A DNA stretch of 64,000 nucleotides from Gigaspora margarita. Lineage: Eukaryota; Glomeromycota; Glomeromycetes; Diversisporales; Gigasporaceae. This document shows positions 35,303 to 48,560 of this stretch, piece by piece. The notes under the pieces were generated by a model that did no database searches, had not been told where the DNA came from, and worked only from the letters and a program-made list of their open reading frames with translations. Location: contig WTPW01001100.1 in NCBI GenBank assembly GCA_009809945.1, positions 166,389 through 230,388 of the forward strand, in the 5' to 3' direction. Both the position numbers and the translations under genes were made by a program. Numbering within the stretch: the first letter of the stretch is position 1; the number at the start of each line of letters is the position of its first letter.

Positions 35303-38300
35303 TTATGCCTTGACACGAAGTCTAGCTTTTATAGCCCTTTCTTTTGCTTTCTCAGAAGATATTTCAAATACTATCAGGTGCTTATATAGTCCAATCCACC
35401 AATAACTATATAGAGAGTTTGAATTCCATCAAGTAAGATCTAGCGCTTGTTATCATATGGATTTAACTCTATCTTATTTATTTTCTTCAAATATATTTGA
35501 TGATCATAGCTGCAAAGACTATATATATCATGCTGAGTTAGTTTCTTATTCCTAAGACATTCTAGAAATTTATCATATCGAAGCTCCCTTTTGACCACGC
35601 ATTTCCATTTCTTTACACCCTTTGCCTTTTGAATACCATGCTTCTTTTTAGGGTCTTTAGAATCTGGGTCATTAGAATTTTTAGAATCATGCCCTGCTAG
35701 AAGGACTGAGTACATCTTTGGCTTTAAACATACCATTTCCTCTATTAGTATGCCTTTTGTTTTATCCTTCATTAGAAATAAATCGTCTAAATTGTTAAGA
35801 TCGAAAATGTCTGATCTCTCTGCTCGATCTTTATATATATTTTCAGTTTTTATCCGCATAATAAGTGAGTCTGTGTCCGTATAAAGTAGACAAGCTTTAT
35901 CTCCATAACGAGGCTTTATGTAACCATACCAAAAGTTAAACATCATAGTCTTGCTAATGTCAAGAATTGCCTGCCCTATATAGATTGGTTTATTTAGTAT
36001 TACTGTGTTCTTTAATATATAAACTGGTATAATATCTTCCTCAAATTGCTTGAAGTCTACAAATAATGGTGAACTTACTAAATGTCTAATTTTTTTATCC
36101 TCTTCTGTTCAGAGTAGTTCTACTCTTATATATTTATGAACATTCTCCATCTGCTTGCCAAAGACTGCATTATTTTTTAGCTTATAATATACAACCCCAA
36201 ACTCATTCCCATTTGCCTTGGCTATTTTGTATTTATAAATATTTTTCTCAATATATTCCTTCATCTATAGAGACTGCCTAAACTTAAGAGCACTATGAAT
36301 CTTTGTAATTTTCATTCCAAATTTCATATATGTTTGGAAAGCTTAGTAATGAACTATGTAATTCTTCTTAGTAAAAAGGGTCTGAACTAGCTTTTCTCCA
36401 GATATATATTTCTTTTCTCCAATATTTTTATTATGCATTAAAATTTTATTGTATAGATTAAGCCAGTTTTTTGATATTATCTGCTTTTCTGATGCTAAAG
36501 GATAATTTGCAAAGTAATCATGCAAGTGCACCAGGGCTTCTAAATCAACTTCAAGTATATAGCCTATTTCTGTATCTGGTACAATACTTTGGATATTGAG
36601 TACTCCCTCTGGACTTAACTTATCTAGGATTTCTATAGGTATATATTGGGTCATTGCACCTAAATATAAAGCATTTATATTCTCATCTTGCTAGGATCAT
36701 AGTCAAGACATTGAGAATTATTTGCTTTGGTATATCAGTGACTTGCTATTATCATCCCTTCACAAATATCATTCTCAACCATCAGATATTCATCCTTATC
36801 TGTTATGAGCTTAAGTTCAGCTCCACTACTTTTGTATAAGGAATTATTAAACATTCCTGGTGCTGAAATATAGTGAGAAGAATCTAAGCTATCATCTTTA
36901 AACATATAATAGTATAGTTTATAAATATATTGGCAAGTAATAGTACATTTGTCTCAAGGTAAAGATCATGGTATTCTCCAAAACTTTTTATCTCAAATAT
37001 CTGCTATACTTTTTGAGCGTATTCATAGTTCTCCTTACTAATATTTTGCTAACTGAGAAGCAAATAGAAATCTTTTCTAGACAGGAGGCTTGTTCTATCG
37101 AATTTATTCTATAAGTTTGTTCAGTCATATAGGAATACTTCTTTTCAGAAAAAAAGCTTAATCTTGTCTATTGAATAGCCTTTTTCAGTAAAATACTTGA
37201 CACTTAGAGAGAATTTTTCAATTTTATCACCTAGACATTCAACTAATTTATCTAGCCCATTTTCATATACTGAAAGCTATCTAAGAACTGAAGCTGTCCT
37301 ATATCCATGGCCTTATATTTGCCAATATTCTCTGGAATACATTTGAGCTTATCAGCTATAAACTTGCTTACAACTCTTATGAGAAGATGAGAATCATACT
37401 CTTAGAAATTATGACAAATAAGAGGCACTTTAGTTTCAAAAGAGCCTATTCGCAATTTTTTGTTGCAAGCATCATGAGCTGGACCTTAGTACTTATTACT
37501 TATATGATCATGATCTTTTACTTTATAGTTAAGAGCACTTAAAGCTTCTTGATATCCTTTCTGTATTTTTTTCTTTTCTGAGTAATCTTTTTCTATACAT
37601 GTTTCTTATTCTTTGAGTTCTAGCAATCTATGCTTTGCCTCCTTAAATTGTTGCAATACTTCTAGAGATGGCTTAATAAAAGACCCCTTATATATTCAGC
37701 AATTAGTTGCTTCATTGTATGTCTTAAGATCTCCTGGTGCTATTATCATTTTTGCAGGTGCAGATAAATCTACCTGAATATTTTGAAGCTTCTCTTTAAT
37801 TCTATCAACAAATTTTTTCAATAGTTAAATGAACTATTTATACAAATAACCATGTAGCAATAACTATATGGCTTATATATTTGTAATCTTTTAGTATGTA
37901 TTAACTTTATTTTCTCTTCTGGAGTTAGCTTTTCAGTTAGCATTTCTAGATTTCAGAAAATATGATATGAATTTGGTTGCATGCATTTATGATTATAGAA
38001 TGCTTTGATACTCTTATTTTTTACTACTATTTGTGGTCGCAAGGGTGCATTATTTAGATCTTTGCATTTTGATAAGTGCTCTTTAAATCCTTTTTCTGCG
38101 AATATATATGAAGACAATATCAGCAGAGATATTTTCACCTTTATGCTTGCTATAATTATATACCAGTTTATGTAAATCTTTGATTATGCAGTAATGACTT
38201 CTTTCTTCTTCTGTAATTACTAGAAGATTTATTTGCTTATATTCTTCCTTTCTTCTTTTTAAAACATAGCGAAAATTAAGACATTCATTTTGGTTGTGCT

Positions 38301-38670
38301 ATTCATAAATACAAAAGCTAATTTCTGGATTATTTGTTTCAAACTTTTTATAAACTGGTGTTGAGGCCAGCACTAGAATTGGGATATTATCCATATTAAG
38401 TTTCTTCACAAAACCTCCATATAGCTATTGCGAATTTCTTTCTGGATAAACTTTAAATAGATACAAAGTTTCTAGTACACTCCATCCAAAATACCAGTTA
38501 TCATCATTTTGAAAATTTATAATTCCGTTATTATGTTTTGGCAAAGTTTTGAGCAGAGGTATATAGGCAGTAGGACCAATTGGATTAAAATTAGCTATCT
38601 CTATACTAAATTCTTCTATATATTCTGGATAAGTATCAGATATTTGTATAGTGTTAGCTCTAACTATCAT
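35303..38670 (-). pseudogene. Type B DNA polymerase (protein-primed, Maverick/Polinton-like), decayed
   Basis: The parts occur in the expected order along about 1,120 codons. The N-terminal region (38670-38000) has GWSVLETLYLF, IPILVLASTPVYKKFE and RSHYCIIKDL. Next come an HNH-like DHDH with HDACNKKLRIGS (about 37430-37530) and the exonuclease region with HNF-x-EYDSH and YHDLYLETN. Polymerase motif A has Asn in place of its catalytic Asp (about 36680). Motif B is KLKNNAVFGKQMEN (about 36150) and motif C is YTDTDSL, intact, followed by KAKGVKK (35440-35946). Many stops and frameshifts interrupt it, several at Trp or Arg positions. Such polymerases replicate large DNA transposons and related viruses or plasmids; assignment to Maverick/Polinton is by resemblance. 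Start ATG 38670 and stop 35303 are the best guesses. Confidence 0.82.
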
Positions 38671-38852
38671 GCTTTTACTTGCTTATAAATTTTTTCTTTA
38701 ATTAATTATTTCCTATTCTTTTTACTTTTTAATAGGCTTACTACCAAGGTGATATTTATTGGGTGCCAAAACGGTTCTAATTACCTTTCCCAAAACTGAA
38801 GCATTAACTAATTATTAATTAATCTTTCGAAATTTTAGTGATAAAAAATAGA

Positions 38853-39094
38853 ATGATCAGTGAATATTCTTGCTCTTATCTTACCAATACTGGAAATACT
38901 TGTAAGAAGGCTTGCATTCATTCTGAAGGGTACCAATTCCATTAGAAAGCTAAAAAAATGGTACCATGTTCTGATTGCAAGAAGCCTACAGCTTCTGCTT
39001 GTAAACAATGCCTGCTATATATTAGGGTTATTATGTTACTCAATATTATATTAGATTACAGTTTAAAGCTTTTAATCAGGATGAAATGAGTTAA
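38853..39094 (+). pseudogene. Small Cys-rich zinc-binding-type protein, divergent to the polymerase
   Basis: About 80 codons: CSYLTNTGNTCKKAC, then H followed by TAG (38943) and KAKK, then PCSDCKKPTASACKQC, and, after a one-base shift near 39030, YYVTQYYIRLQF to TAA at 39092. The TAG sits where a Trp would fit (H-W-K-A-K). Paired CxxC motifs suggest a zinc ribbon. I have an impression that similar small genes neighbour type B polymerase genes in Glomeromycotina; I could not check this. Confidence 0.5.
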
Positions 39095-39239
39095 GTTTTT
39101 TTCTTGTTTTTTAAATTTTTTTGACATAATAAGTTCCAATTTGCTAGACTTTGGTTGCATTTATAATATATTTTTTTCAGAATCATCAAACTTAAGTAAT
39201 TAATATACTATTTAATGAGCAAACTTGCGCAGAATTAAT

Positions 39240-40010
39240 TCTTGCTATATTATTTTTTTTAGACTTATAAAATTCCTAGCAGGGCAGAATCGTTAGACTT
39301 TAGTGCTTTTTTGTTAGATGTATAAATTTGTTGGAACAGAAAAGTTGGGACAAAAAATTTGTTAGACTTATTTAATAATTATATTATTTAATAAGCTAGC
39401 TTGTATAGAAGCCATTCTTTGCTATAAAAAATTTTGTTAGATTTAAAAGATCATGTAATTATTGATATGCCAATCAATACTTGGACCTTCTTAGAAGCAA
39501 TTCTTGGATAGTTAGAAATATTTATAAATAAATCTAACAAATCTAAAATTATTAATAAATATAACTAAAAAAAATCAATATAATTTTAAAGCTTACAAAG
39601 CTCTAGAACATATTTTTGCTATATTTATAAATTGTTAGACTTATTTATGAAGTAATAAGGATAGTTAGACTTAAATAAATCTAACCAAAAATCAATATAG
39701 TTCCTGGCCTTTGGAAGCTCTCAGAATGTTATTTCTAATATATTATAAATTATTAGACTTAATCAATCTAACCAAAAATCGATAAAGTTCTTAGTCTTTA
39801 AGAGCCTCCAAAATGCATTTCTAATATATTATAAGTCTAACTAAAATTCAATATAGTTTCTGGCATTTATAAACTCCCAGAATATAATCCTGATATATAA
39901 TAAGTCTAACTGTTCCAAAAAAATTGATATAGTTTTTAGCCTTTAAGAGCTTTCAGAATAGCTATTTTCTATACAAAAAATATCCCTAACTGTCCCAAAA
40001 CCCTATTATG
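39240..40010. repeat. Degenerate ~100-bp tandem repeat with GTTAGACTT motif
   Basis: Repeated blocks contain GTTAGACTTA, TTTCTAATATATTATAA, AATATAGTTTCTGGCCTTT and AGCTCTCAGAAT, with the later blocks in inverted orientation (AAGTCTAAC). No gene is seen between the Cys-rich ORF and the start of LINE 2. Confidence 0.55.
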
Positions 40011-40115
40011 ACATTGTGTACTCTATTTATTAGACCTAATCTCTTTTGAATATTCCAAATATATATTATATATATTCTATTTATTAAATCCAACCTTTTT
40101 TAAAATATACAGTTT

Positions 40116-42500
40116 CCAAATGCCTACACTAGCAAATACTGATCCTGATACAATTGATCTTGATGTATTCTATGCGCAATATTCTAACAAATTTGTATCT
40201 TTTTTTATGAAGACAACCCTAGTACAGCCAAACCAACACCATCTAATACCAAACCAGTCCACTGCCTTGTAACAATCTTATGAAATCCTTATTACAAAGC
40301 TACTCACTTTATTCAGACCCTACTATATTTAGTATCCAAAAATGCTTCTGCGACAAATACTATACACATTTTATCTCCAATGATAATAATAATAAATATA
40401 CAACTAATGAGCATCTTGTTGCTATCTCTAATAATAAAAAAACAAAAAAACTCGTTATTAGATTTGCTAAAACTACTGAGACTATTCCCCAATTACCAAC
40501 TCAAGAACATATCCCTTGTATACATGAATGTTATAAATGCAAAGAACCTGTCCAATGTACAAAACTAATTCAATAAAACCACTACTATCTTCACTCTGAT
40601 GCAATTTTCTACTCAAATAATATCTATTACAGGAAATATTAAATAACTTTTCAGAAACTATTCAACCACTTATTTCAACTGACAATAACAAATCTTTAAT
40701 TTTCCTAAACAACACCAACAACAACAACAACAAACACAACAACTAGAACACCAATAGCAAACACTGATGGAAATAGATACAGATATTTTAAATAAACCCA
40801 ACTCTCAATCTTCAGAACAACATCTTACTACTTTAGAAGCTATTAACTTAACCCAACCTTCTTAAAATCAACAGTCCCAATCTTCTTATATATCCATTCT
40901 ACAATCTAACAACAACGACTCTAGTTCTAACCATGCTAGAGTATATTCCAAACTTAATCCCACTTTTGACTAGATTACTAATTTCTCAGTAACTGAGAAA
41001 ATAAAATCCAATACCAAACTACAAATACTTTTTCTCTTCAATTATTTGACTATTTAAAACAATACCTCTACAACTTCTATCTAGAAAGCATAATCAAGTC
41101 TAAAACCAAAAACAACAAACCTCTTAAAGCAAGTTTTTACTATACTATACACTTAATAGCAGGTGGTCGACTTGTATTTCTAACTAATTATATTTACCAA
41201 ACTAATTCTAATATTGATAAAGAAGCTACTATTCCATTAATATTCTTGAAATCACCTTTAAAAAGATTCTTTATAAATTTACAACTATTCTTTTTACCCA
41301 ATTCAATTATGCAGAAATTTTCATATCTTATATTACTATTCCTCTCTACAAACTAGCAAACCAATAACAATTTTGCTTAAATCTGGCTAAATTACATCTA
41401 TTTCTTTTAACAATTATCAGCCCATTAACTACAACAAATTTGCAGAAAACCTCAACCTTTGTCCTACAGAATTCAAACTCTTTGCTAGTACAGTCATAAC
41501 TGATACAAAGAAAAGATATCTTGCAATTAAATTAAATAAAAAATTCAATATCTAGCTACTATTTAACATACCACAAACACTTTTTCTTCAAAAATTTTCT
41601 ATTCCCTCTTTTCAGAATTCTCTAGACCATTTTAATAAATAGGTTGAAGAATTTTTTCCAATTTATAACCAACAATTCTCAACATCACTTAATAAAGAAC
41701 AAACTTTAAACTCTCTTAAGCACCAATTATGATGCCACTTTATTCACCAATTTAAAAAACTCTTATCACCTTTCTTAAATCTACAATGTCTATATAATTT
41801 TCATGAGTAAAGAAATGAATATCACTATCATCTCAACTTCTACTTACTCATATGCAAATATACAAACCATTCTTATATTATAGACAAAAAATATGATACT
41901 AGTAAACTATTCAAAAACTTGCTAAACAAGTTTTTCGAACTTACCTGAAAAAAAACAAAAACTTTGAAGAACTTAAAATAAACTTTACAATATTTTACAT
42001 TGATGCCACACATGAAGCAACATTTCAAAAGCCTATTTCTACCTAAGTACTTGATAAACTAGTTAATGAAACTAAGACAGAATTCTGTAAAAACAATAGC
42101 ACAACTATATCTACTTGTTACTGCAATTTTTTTTTTTACAAATACCTTAAAGCTTATTAAGATACAGCTGCTCAAAACCACATTTAGACAAAGAGCAAGC
42201 AATTACTACTACTATACACAGACTTTCTAGTTAGAATTATTATATACTTGATCTCTTCAAAACTGACCAAAAATCATTTTTTATACAAATAGTCAAATTT
42301 TATAAAAACTTAGCATACCCTTCTGCAGAAAATATTCTCAATACTAAATTCAATATTAATTTTTAAACCCCTCTTGATATTGAAGATTCTCTTTTTATTA
42401 ACAATATACAGTCTAAACTTCAAACTTACATTAGATAACAAATTATCTTCTCCTGAAAACAACTCCTCAATTCCTCTTACTGGTAACCTTTTCTCTTTAA
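40116..42500 (+). pseudogene. LINE 2 ORF1-like remnant
   Basis: Coding-like composition (C-rich third positions, few G) runs through many frames. A Gln-rich piece lies at 40690-40760. A CIHECYKCKEPVQC stretch at 40522-40560 has zinc-finger-like Cys spacing. Stops are too frequent to define a protein. It does not visibly contain the ~55-residue repeats of LINE 1 ORF1. Confidence 0.45.
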
Positions 42501-42539
42501 CAGGGCTTTTCCTTTTCAATAAACTGTTCTATAAATAAC

Positions 42540-42740
42540 ATTGATGTAGCTACCACCTCCAAAATAATGATATCTTTTAGCAATAGACCATTTTTGAAGG
42601 AGAATGATGTAAGTAGGCAGACAGAAAAGCCTATTTACGTAGAGGGCCAAGTTAATGATGGTCTGACCCAATGAACAGAGCAGGCTATAGTACCCTGTAC
42701 AGCTGTAAGAACCAAGCATAAAATGGTGAGCGCTTCTACA
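42540..42740. other. GC-richer 200-bp segment, unassigned
   Basis: This segment between the LINE 2 ORF1 and endonuclease remnants has more G than its surroundings and no reading frame with family resemblance. It may be an inserted sequence or the inter-ORF region of the LINE. Confidence 0.3.
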
Positions 42741-43139
42741 GAACATAAACATATCTCAGATTCCAATTCATCTCATTCTTCTGAGGTACAAACTCTACAA
42801 AACTTCAACCAAAACTTCTTTACTACATGCTATAACAGATTTCTTCACTATTACAAACTACTAACCTTACTACTATTACAAACAATTAGATTCTTTTTAC
42901 AATATATATATGACAACTACTCCAGTATTACTCTCAACAATATATCAAAATATCTATTTATACAAACACAACAACAGGCTACAAAGAAGCACATTTATAC
43001 TTATCTAATGATCCCATACCTCTACCCAAGTACTTTCTCTTACCCTTTGAAGATCTATTAGATTGTAATAAGATCCTACTCAAATCTTTACCTTTTAATA
43101 CTACAATCTTACCCCAACCTACTGCCTCTTTGTTAACTC

Positions 43140-44190
43140 TAAATATAGATATCCACAATGTTCAAGAATATAACAATCCAGAAAAAAAACTTTTATAAAA
43201 AGAATACTGTTCTAAAAATAACCTCCATATTATTAGTATTACTAAAACAAAAATAGCTAATCTTCCATCTAACCGATTTCTTAATACTTTCCAATTCTCA
43301 TACTTTGGTCCAATTTTCTTGAATCTAAAGAAGAAAATGGTGTTATAATGAACAATACTCTTCAACCTCATGTTCATAATATTCTAAACCATTCTGAAAG
43401 GGCTATTGCTATAGATATCTTTTTCAAATATGACTTCAAATTTAGAATTATTTCTATCTACTTATCATTTACAAACTCTACTACCAGAAACAAAACACAA
43501 ACCAAGATTATACAATGGTTACAACAAGTACTTTAGCATCAACTATATCCTATAATTTTAGAAAACTTTAATGCTTCAATACTTACTTCTTTACCCTCTT
43601 CATCAAAATATCTACTTCTCAACTATCTTAATAGATCCAATATATATGATCTTGCTTCACATACTAATACATTAGATCATACATAAAGTAGCAATAGATA
43701 CAGTAGCTGAATTGACTATATTTGGGCAGCCCAACCAATAGTTCCTTATCTCAATACTTTTTACCTTGATGATTCTTTATCATCTACTCATAGTGATCAC
43801 CAAATACTAATAAGTCAATGGTTTTTCCAATATACCAACAACCCAGACATAAACATCGTAACAAATATCACATTTTTAACTATAAAGCTATGATATCAGA
43901 AAAATAGTAAGACTTTACAAACCAAATTAATCATAATATTCAATACTACCATATTTCACTTAATACTACAACAACTAAATCCTTTGAAAAAACATGGTAC
44001 AAAATACAGATCAGTATTGTTAATGCTACTCTCTCACATATTCCTAACTTTAAACATACTATTTATAACTTTACTCATACTTTTACTCCAAAAGCTACCA
44101 TTTTATACAAAGATTTCAGAAACATTAGCAAAATTATTCATCATACTAAATTAGCCTTTAAAAATAATACACCTATACCAGAAAATTTTA
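43140..44190 (+). pseudogene. LINE 2 endonuclease domain
   Basis: Aligned by eye to LINE 1: HNVQEYNNPEKKLL, LHIISITKTKIAN (catalytic Glu of TETK is Lys), RIISIYLSF, LENFNAS (GDFN has become ENFN), IDYIWAA and HSDHQILIS (SDH retained). The changes Glu-to-Lys and Asp-to-Asn are G-to-A. It breaks off at about 44190, where the AT-rich repeat is inserted. Confidence 0.8.
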
Positions 44191-44194
44191 TATA

Positions 44195-46700
44195 TAGATA
44201 TTGATTGATATATAACACTTAATCGTTTTATATCGATTATAAAATATTGTTATATATCAATTAATTAGATAAAAATCGATATATATCTAAATCGATATAT
44301 ATCATTTTCTATATTAAATCGTTATATATCTATAAATTGATTATAATCGGAATTATTTGAAATGATATATAACAATTAATAGATTTTTAATGATTACATA
44401 GTGTTTTGACCCGTTACTAGGTAAAAAAAAAACAAAAAATAAAAAAAAATAAAAAAATAAATGCTAATCAAAGCAAAATAAAGAAAACTGATTTAGAAAA
44501 AAAAACTTAAAAAAAAAAAAAAAGTGGTTTACACTATTTTTACTTCTCTCTCTCTCTTTTTTCTCCTTTTCCTTTTTTTCTTTTTTTTTTCTTCTCTCTG
44601 CTTTTCTTTCTCTTCTTTTCTTTTTCTCTTTTTTTTTTCTTTTTTTTTAATATTTCGAATATATTCGAAATATTTTAGGACTGGGATATCCAGCTGGATC
44701 AGTAGATCTTTACCCTAGATCATACTAAGGGCATGTTTGACTAATATTTTCAAAATATTTCAAAATATTTTGATGATCATAGTACAAGATCAGATTAGAT
44801 TTTTGTTTATTTTTTTTTTGTTTATAATTTAGATCTTCTATCACTTTTATATTGTTTTTTTGTTTTCTTTTTGTTTTTTTTGGTTTGGTTTGGTTTCATT
44901 TAGTTTCATTTAATTTTATTTAGTTTTGTTTTTGTTTTGTTTTTTTTATTTTTTTTCTTTTATTTATTATTTTTTAATTTTTTTTATTTTATTTTTACAA
45001 AAAACACCTCTCTAACTTTTAGTACTTTGCAAGAAATCCAACAACTTTTATGAAACTATGTGCAAACTAACACAGCCTTTTGACACATTGCAAGAACATA
45101 CAACTGATTTTGCCAACAATTTCTAAATTTTGAAGAATGCTTCTTTAAAGAAATAAAGTTTTAGTTAGTGCTTTATTTTTTTTCCGTTTGACATTTTTTG
45201 TTCTTTTTGTTTTTGTTTTTGTTTTTTTTTTATTTTTTTTTATTAATTTATTTTATATGTGAGAAAAATAACCTAGACTTTTTTGACACTTTGCAAGCAA
45301 ACCCAGACTTTTCTGACACTTTGCAAGAATATATACAACTTGATTTCGGCAATATGTCACAAACTCTACTTCAAAGAAATGGAGATTTGGGTTGTTATTT
45401 TTTTATTTAGTTTGCTTATATTTCATTTTTTGTTTGTTTTCTTTTTACTTATTTCTTTAATTTTTATTTTTTTTATTTATTTCAGCATTTTGCAAAAATC
45501 TTTGATGATTTCTAAATTGCAAGAATGTGAACTTAAAGAAATGGAGATTTGAGACTTTGTTTATTTTTTTTATTTAGTTTGCTTCCATTTTTGTTTTTTG
45601 TTTGTTTTCTTTTTTTTTTACTTATTTTTTAATTTTATTTTATTTTATTTATTTCTTACTTGCTTCAGAACTTTGCAAGAAAACAACCTAACTTTTTCAG
45701 TACTTTACAAAAACACCAATTCTAACTTTTTTGGCACTTTGCAAGAAGTAGCAAATATAAGCAAATATAAGCAAATATAAGCAAATATAATAGTTAAACC
45801 AAAAAAAGAAAATAATAGCTAACTGCAGAATGAGGAATTAAGTAAATTAGATGCAACAAAGTGCTAATCTAGTCATTTTTATTTTTTTTTGTTATTTTTT
45901 TTCAGTTTTGTTTTTTTTTGGTTTTATTTTTTTTTTGTCATTTTTTTATAATAATATGTAATAAAATATATAATATTTAAAATATTAAATAATAATAAAT
46001 AAATAAAATAAAATTTTATATTAAATTGTGAAAACTTGCAAATATTGTATATTTAATTTAAAATATTAGAGAATTCTGATATATACCACAGGTGATTATC
46101 ACCTATAGTACAATAGCTAATCAAAATCTAGGATCAGATGTAATATGTAAATCAAATTTTTTATAACAAAAACAAACAAAAACAATGAATTTTTAAAAAA
46201 TTGCTTATAACCAAAAAATTTGTCTATGAAACTACTTTTTTTTATACAAAAAAAAATTCTTTGCAAAATTTTACTATATATAAAGCACTTTTCCAATTCC
46301 TAACTCTACCCTAACTCTAACATTAAAGAGGTTAGTTTTTGTTTTGATAAAATAATTTATTTTTATTTATGCATTGTAGATTACAGGTGATAATCACCTA
46401 TGGTGAACAATATTATTTCTAAAATATAATATATAATAATAATAAATAAAAAAAAAATTTTAAAAAACTTGCGAAAACTTGTGAAAACCTGTAAAACATT
46501 TAAAAATTTGCAAAAAGCACGATTATGTGAATATAATAATTATTAATTGCAGAATTGATATCATATTAAATATATATCGATTAACCAGATATATATCGAT
46601 TACTATCACTATCAATAATAATTGGCAGGGTTGTTGATTATCGATATATATCTTACTAGTTAGTAATTGATATATATCTATATATAAAATTTGCTAATAT
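44195..46700 (+). mobile_element. AT-rich repeat element (family A) inserted in LINE 2
   Basis: Both ends are made of ATCGATATATATC words in opposite orientation (44200-44350 and 46555-46700). In between are T-runs, CTTTGCAAGAA motifs, a 4-copy GCAAATATAA repeat (about 45740-45785), the GATCAGTAGATCT word and a nested MITE (46088-46412). LINE coding sequence stops at its left edge and resumes just after its right edge, so it is a later insertion. No gene is seen. Confidence 0.65.
46088..46412. mobile_element. MITE with telomere-like core, copy 1
   Basis: The ends ACCACAGGTGATTATCACCT and, inverted, ACCATAGGTGATTATCACCT are themselves palindromic. The core holds AACTCTACCCTAACTCTAAC. The copy at 53925-54252 is in the opposite orientation, and a core relative is at 63259-63542. 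Confidence 0.7.
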
Positions 46701-46759
46701 ATATCACAATCTATATATAATCTTATTAACTGCATCAATATCAAACATAACTTTCAAAT

Positions 46760-48560
46760 CCCTTCACCTCCTCATCAGTTATATGAACTCTCAAACTGGC
46801 ACAACTATACTAAACCTTTTCTTAAAACTATATACCATGCACACAACCTTGAAAACTCTCAACACTTATGCAATCATATCAATTAGGCTATTCAAACAAG
46901 ACAAGAAAAGTTACTAACCCAACCTGCTAAAATGATTAATAGTATTCTTAATAGATACAAAGATCCTGTACATTTTCATAATATCACTACTACTAATCAA
47001 ATTATCACAGACTTAGCATTTATTAAACAATATATCTCTCATTATTTAAACAATGAACACAACATTAGCCATATACCAAACCATTTTTAACCAATACTGG
47101 TTACAAGAATATACTTCAATTCCAACTATTAACCTATCCTGGTATAACTCTATTCACAACCTATTACACTAGAAGGAGTTCAAAATACTATTAGTCAATT
47201 TGCTAATAATAAAGCATGTGGACCTTTAGGAATTAGTTATGAAATGCTAAAACATATAGAACCAAATATGCTTCAGGCAATAACATTATTTCTAAACCGA
47301 TATATCCAATCACAAAATATTTCTAAACAGTGAAACAATAGCAGAATATACCCAATTTCTAAAAAGCCCCAATTTGATGGCAATTTTAACAATACTCAAC
47401 CAATTAGCCTTATAGAACATACCAAAAAAACTCTATACAAAAATTTTAACTAACCACTTGAACCAAATTCTATTCAAACATCCTATTCTTAATCCATACA
47501 ATTATATCACACTATTTAGTAACAGTACAAATATCCCTATACATATACTCAATAACTTCATTGAGCATGCATACTGTAACAAACAACAGCTTTGGCTTTT
47601 ATCTCAAGATATGAGCAAAGCTTATGACTCTGTTCACATAGACCTACTTAAGCTATCCTTTAAACATCTCCAATTCTCCAATCAGCTTATTAATATACTT
47701 ACTAATTTTCTACTTTTTCAATCCAACCAAGTTATAACTAATCTGGGTTTATTTTCACATTACTTAGTACATGATGGAATTGATCAAGGAAAAACAATAA
47801 TACCACTTCTATAGAGAATATACTATAACCCTCTTATTAATAAAATTAAAACCAACTTTACTGACTATACAATATCTTCCACATATACTTTCTCCATCCA
47901 TCCAATACAAAGTCAAACTATAAAAACATCAACTTTTGTTCTTGTATATATGGATGATAAACTATGGATTGCCCTTTTTTTTAATCAATTACAACAAATA
48001 CTTAATACTGCAGCTATATTTTACTCTATAGCACATATTCAAGTCAATCCTAGCAAATCTATTCTTATATTCAATACTTAATTCCAACCTTTTTTTCACT
48101 TTTTCAATTCTTAAATTCCAACACAATCTTTAGATACACCCTTTAAATTCTTAGAATACTGGTTTATAGCTACTGATAAGTACTCTATACAATCTAAATA
48201 TATTATTCAAGAAATCTCTTAACTTTTACAAATACTACCTCCAAAAACATTACAGACAAACAGTTTGTTATATAATTAACAATGTTATTACTCTAATCCT
48301 TGAATATCGCATATATAACATTGTACTATTTAAATCATTATGTCTCAAACTCCTTTCTAAATATCTTACAATTGCAAAAAACAAATCCCATTTTTCATCA
48401 ACTACTCCAAATAGTACTATGTTAAATCACAATATCTATAGCATTAAAAATATTTGAAACATTCAACTACAATATTATATTTCCAATCTTTTATCACAAA
48501 TTAACAATCCAGACCTTCTTGGTATAAATACACATATATCTACAAACCAATCTCTGATCA
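46760..48560 (+). pseudogene. LINE 2 reverse transcriptase
   Basis: Matches to LINE 1 are clear: HNLENSQH, WYNSIHN-like lead-in, NNKACGPLGISYEMLK (about 47200), NSRIYPISKKPQFDGNFNN, LIEHTKK, SQDMSKAYDSVH (motif A, 47605-47640), GIDQGKTIIPLL (motif B, Glu to Lys), YMDDKLW (motif C, 47950), VNPSKS. TGA (47331) and TAG (47812) stand where LINE 1 has Trp. Confidence 0.85.

Noticed and set aside
42723..43061. Independent host gene between the LINE 2 ORF1 and endonuclease
   Set aside because: It has the composition of LINE 2 coding sequence and runs directly into its endonuclease region; most likely the ORF2 N-terminus of the LINE.
44524..45780. Phe/Leu-rich membrane-protein-like frames
   Set aside because: They are translations of T-runs in the repeat inserted in LINE 2.
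46305..46345. True telomere or chromosome end
   Set aside because: Only a few imperfect CCCTAA-like units occur, each inside a small inverted-repeat element in the middle of other sequence.
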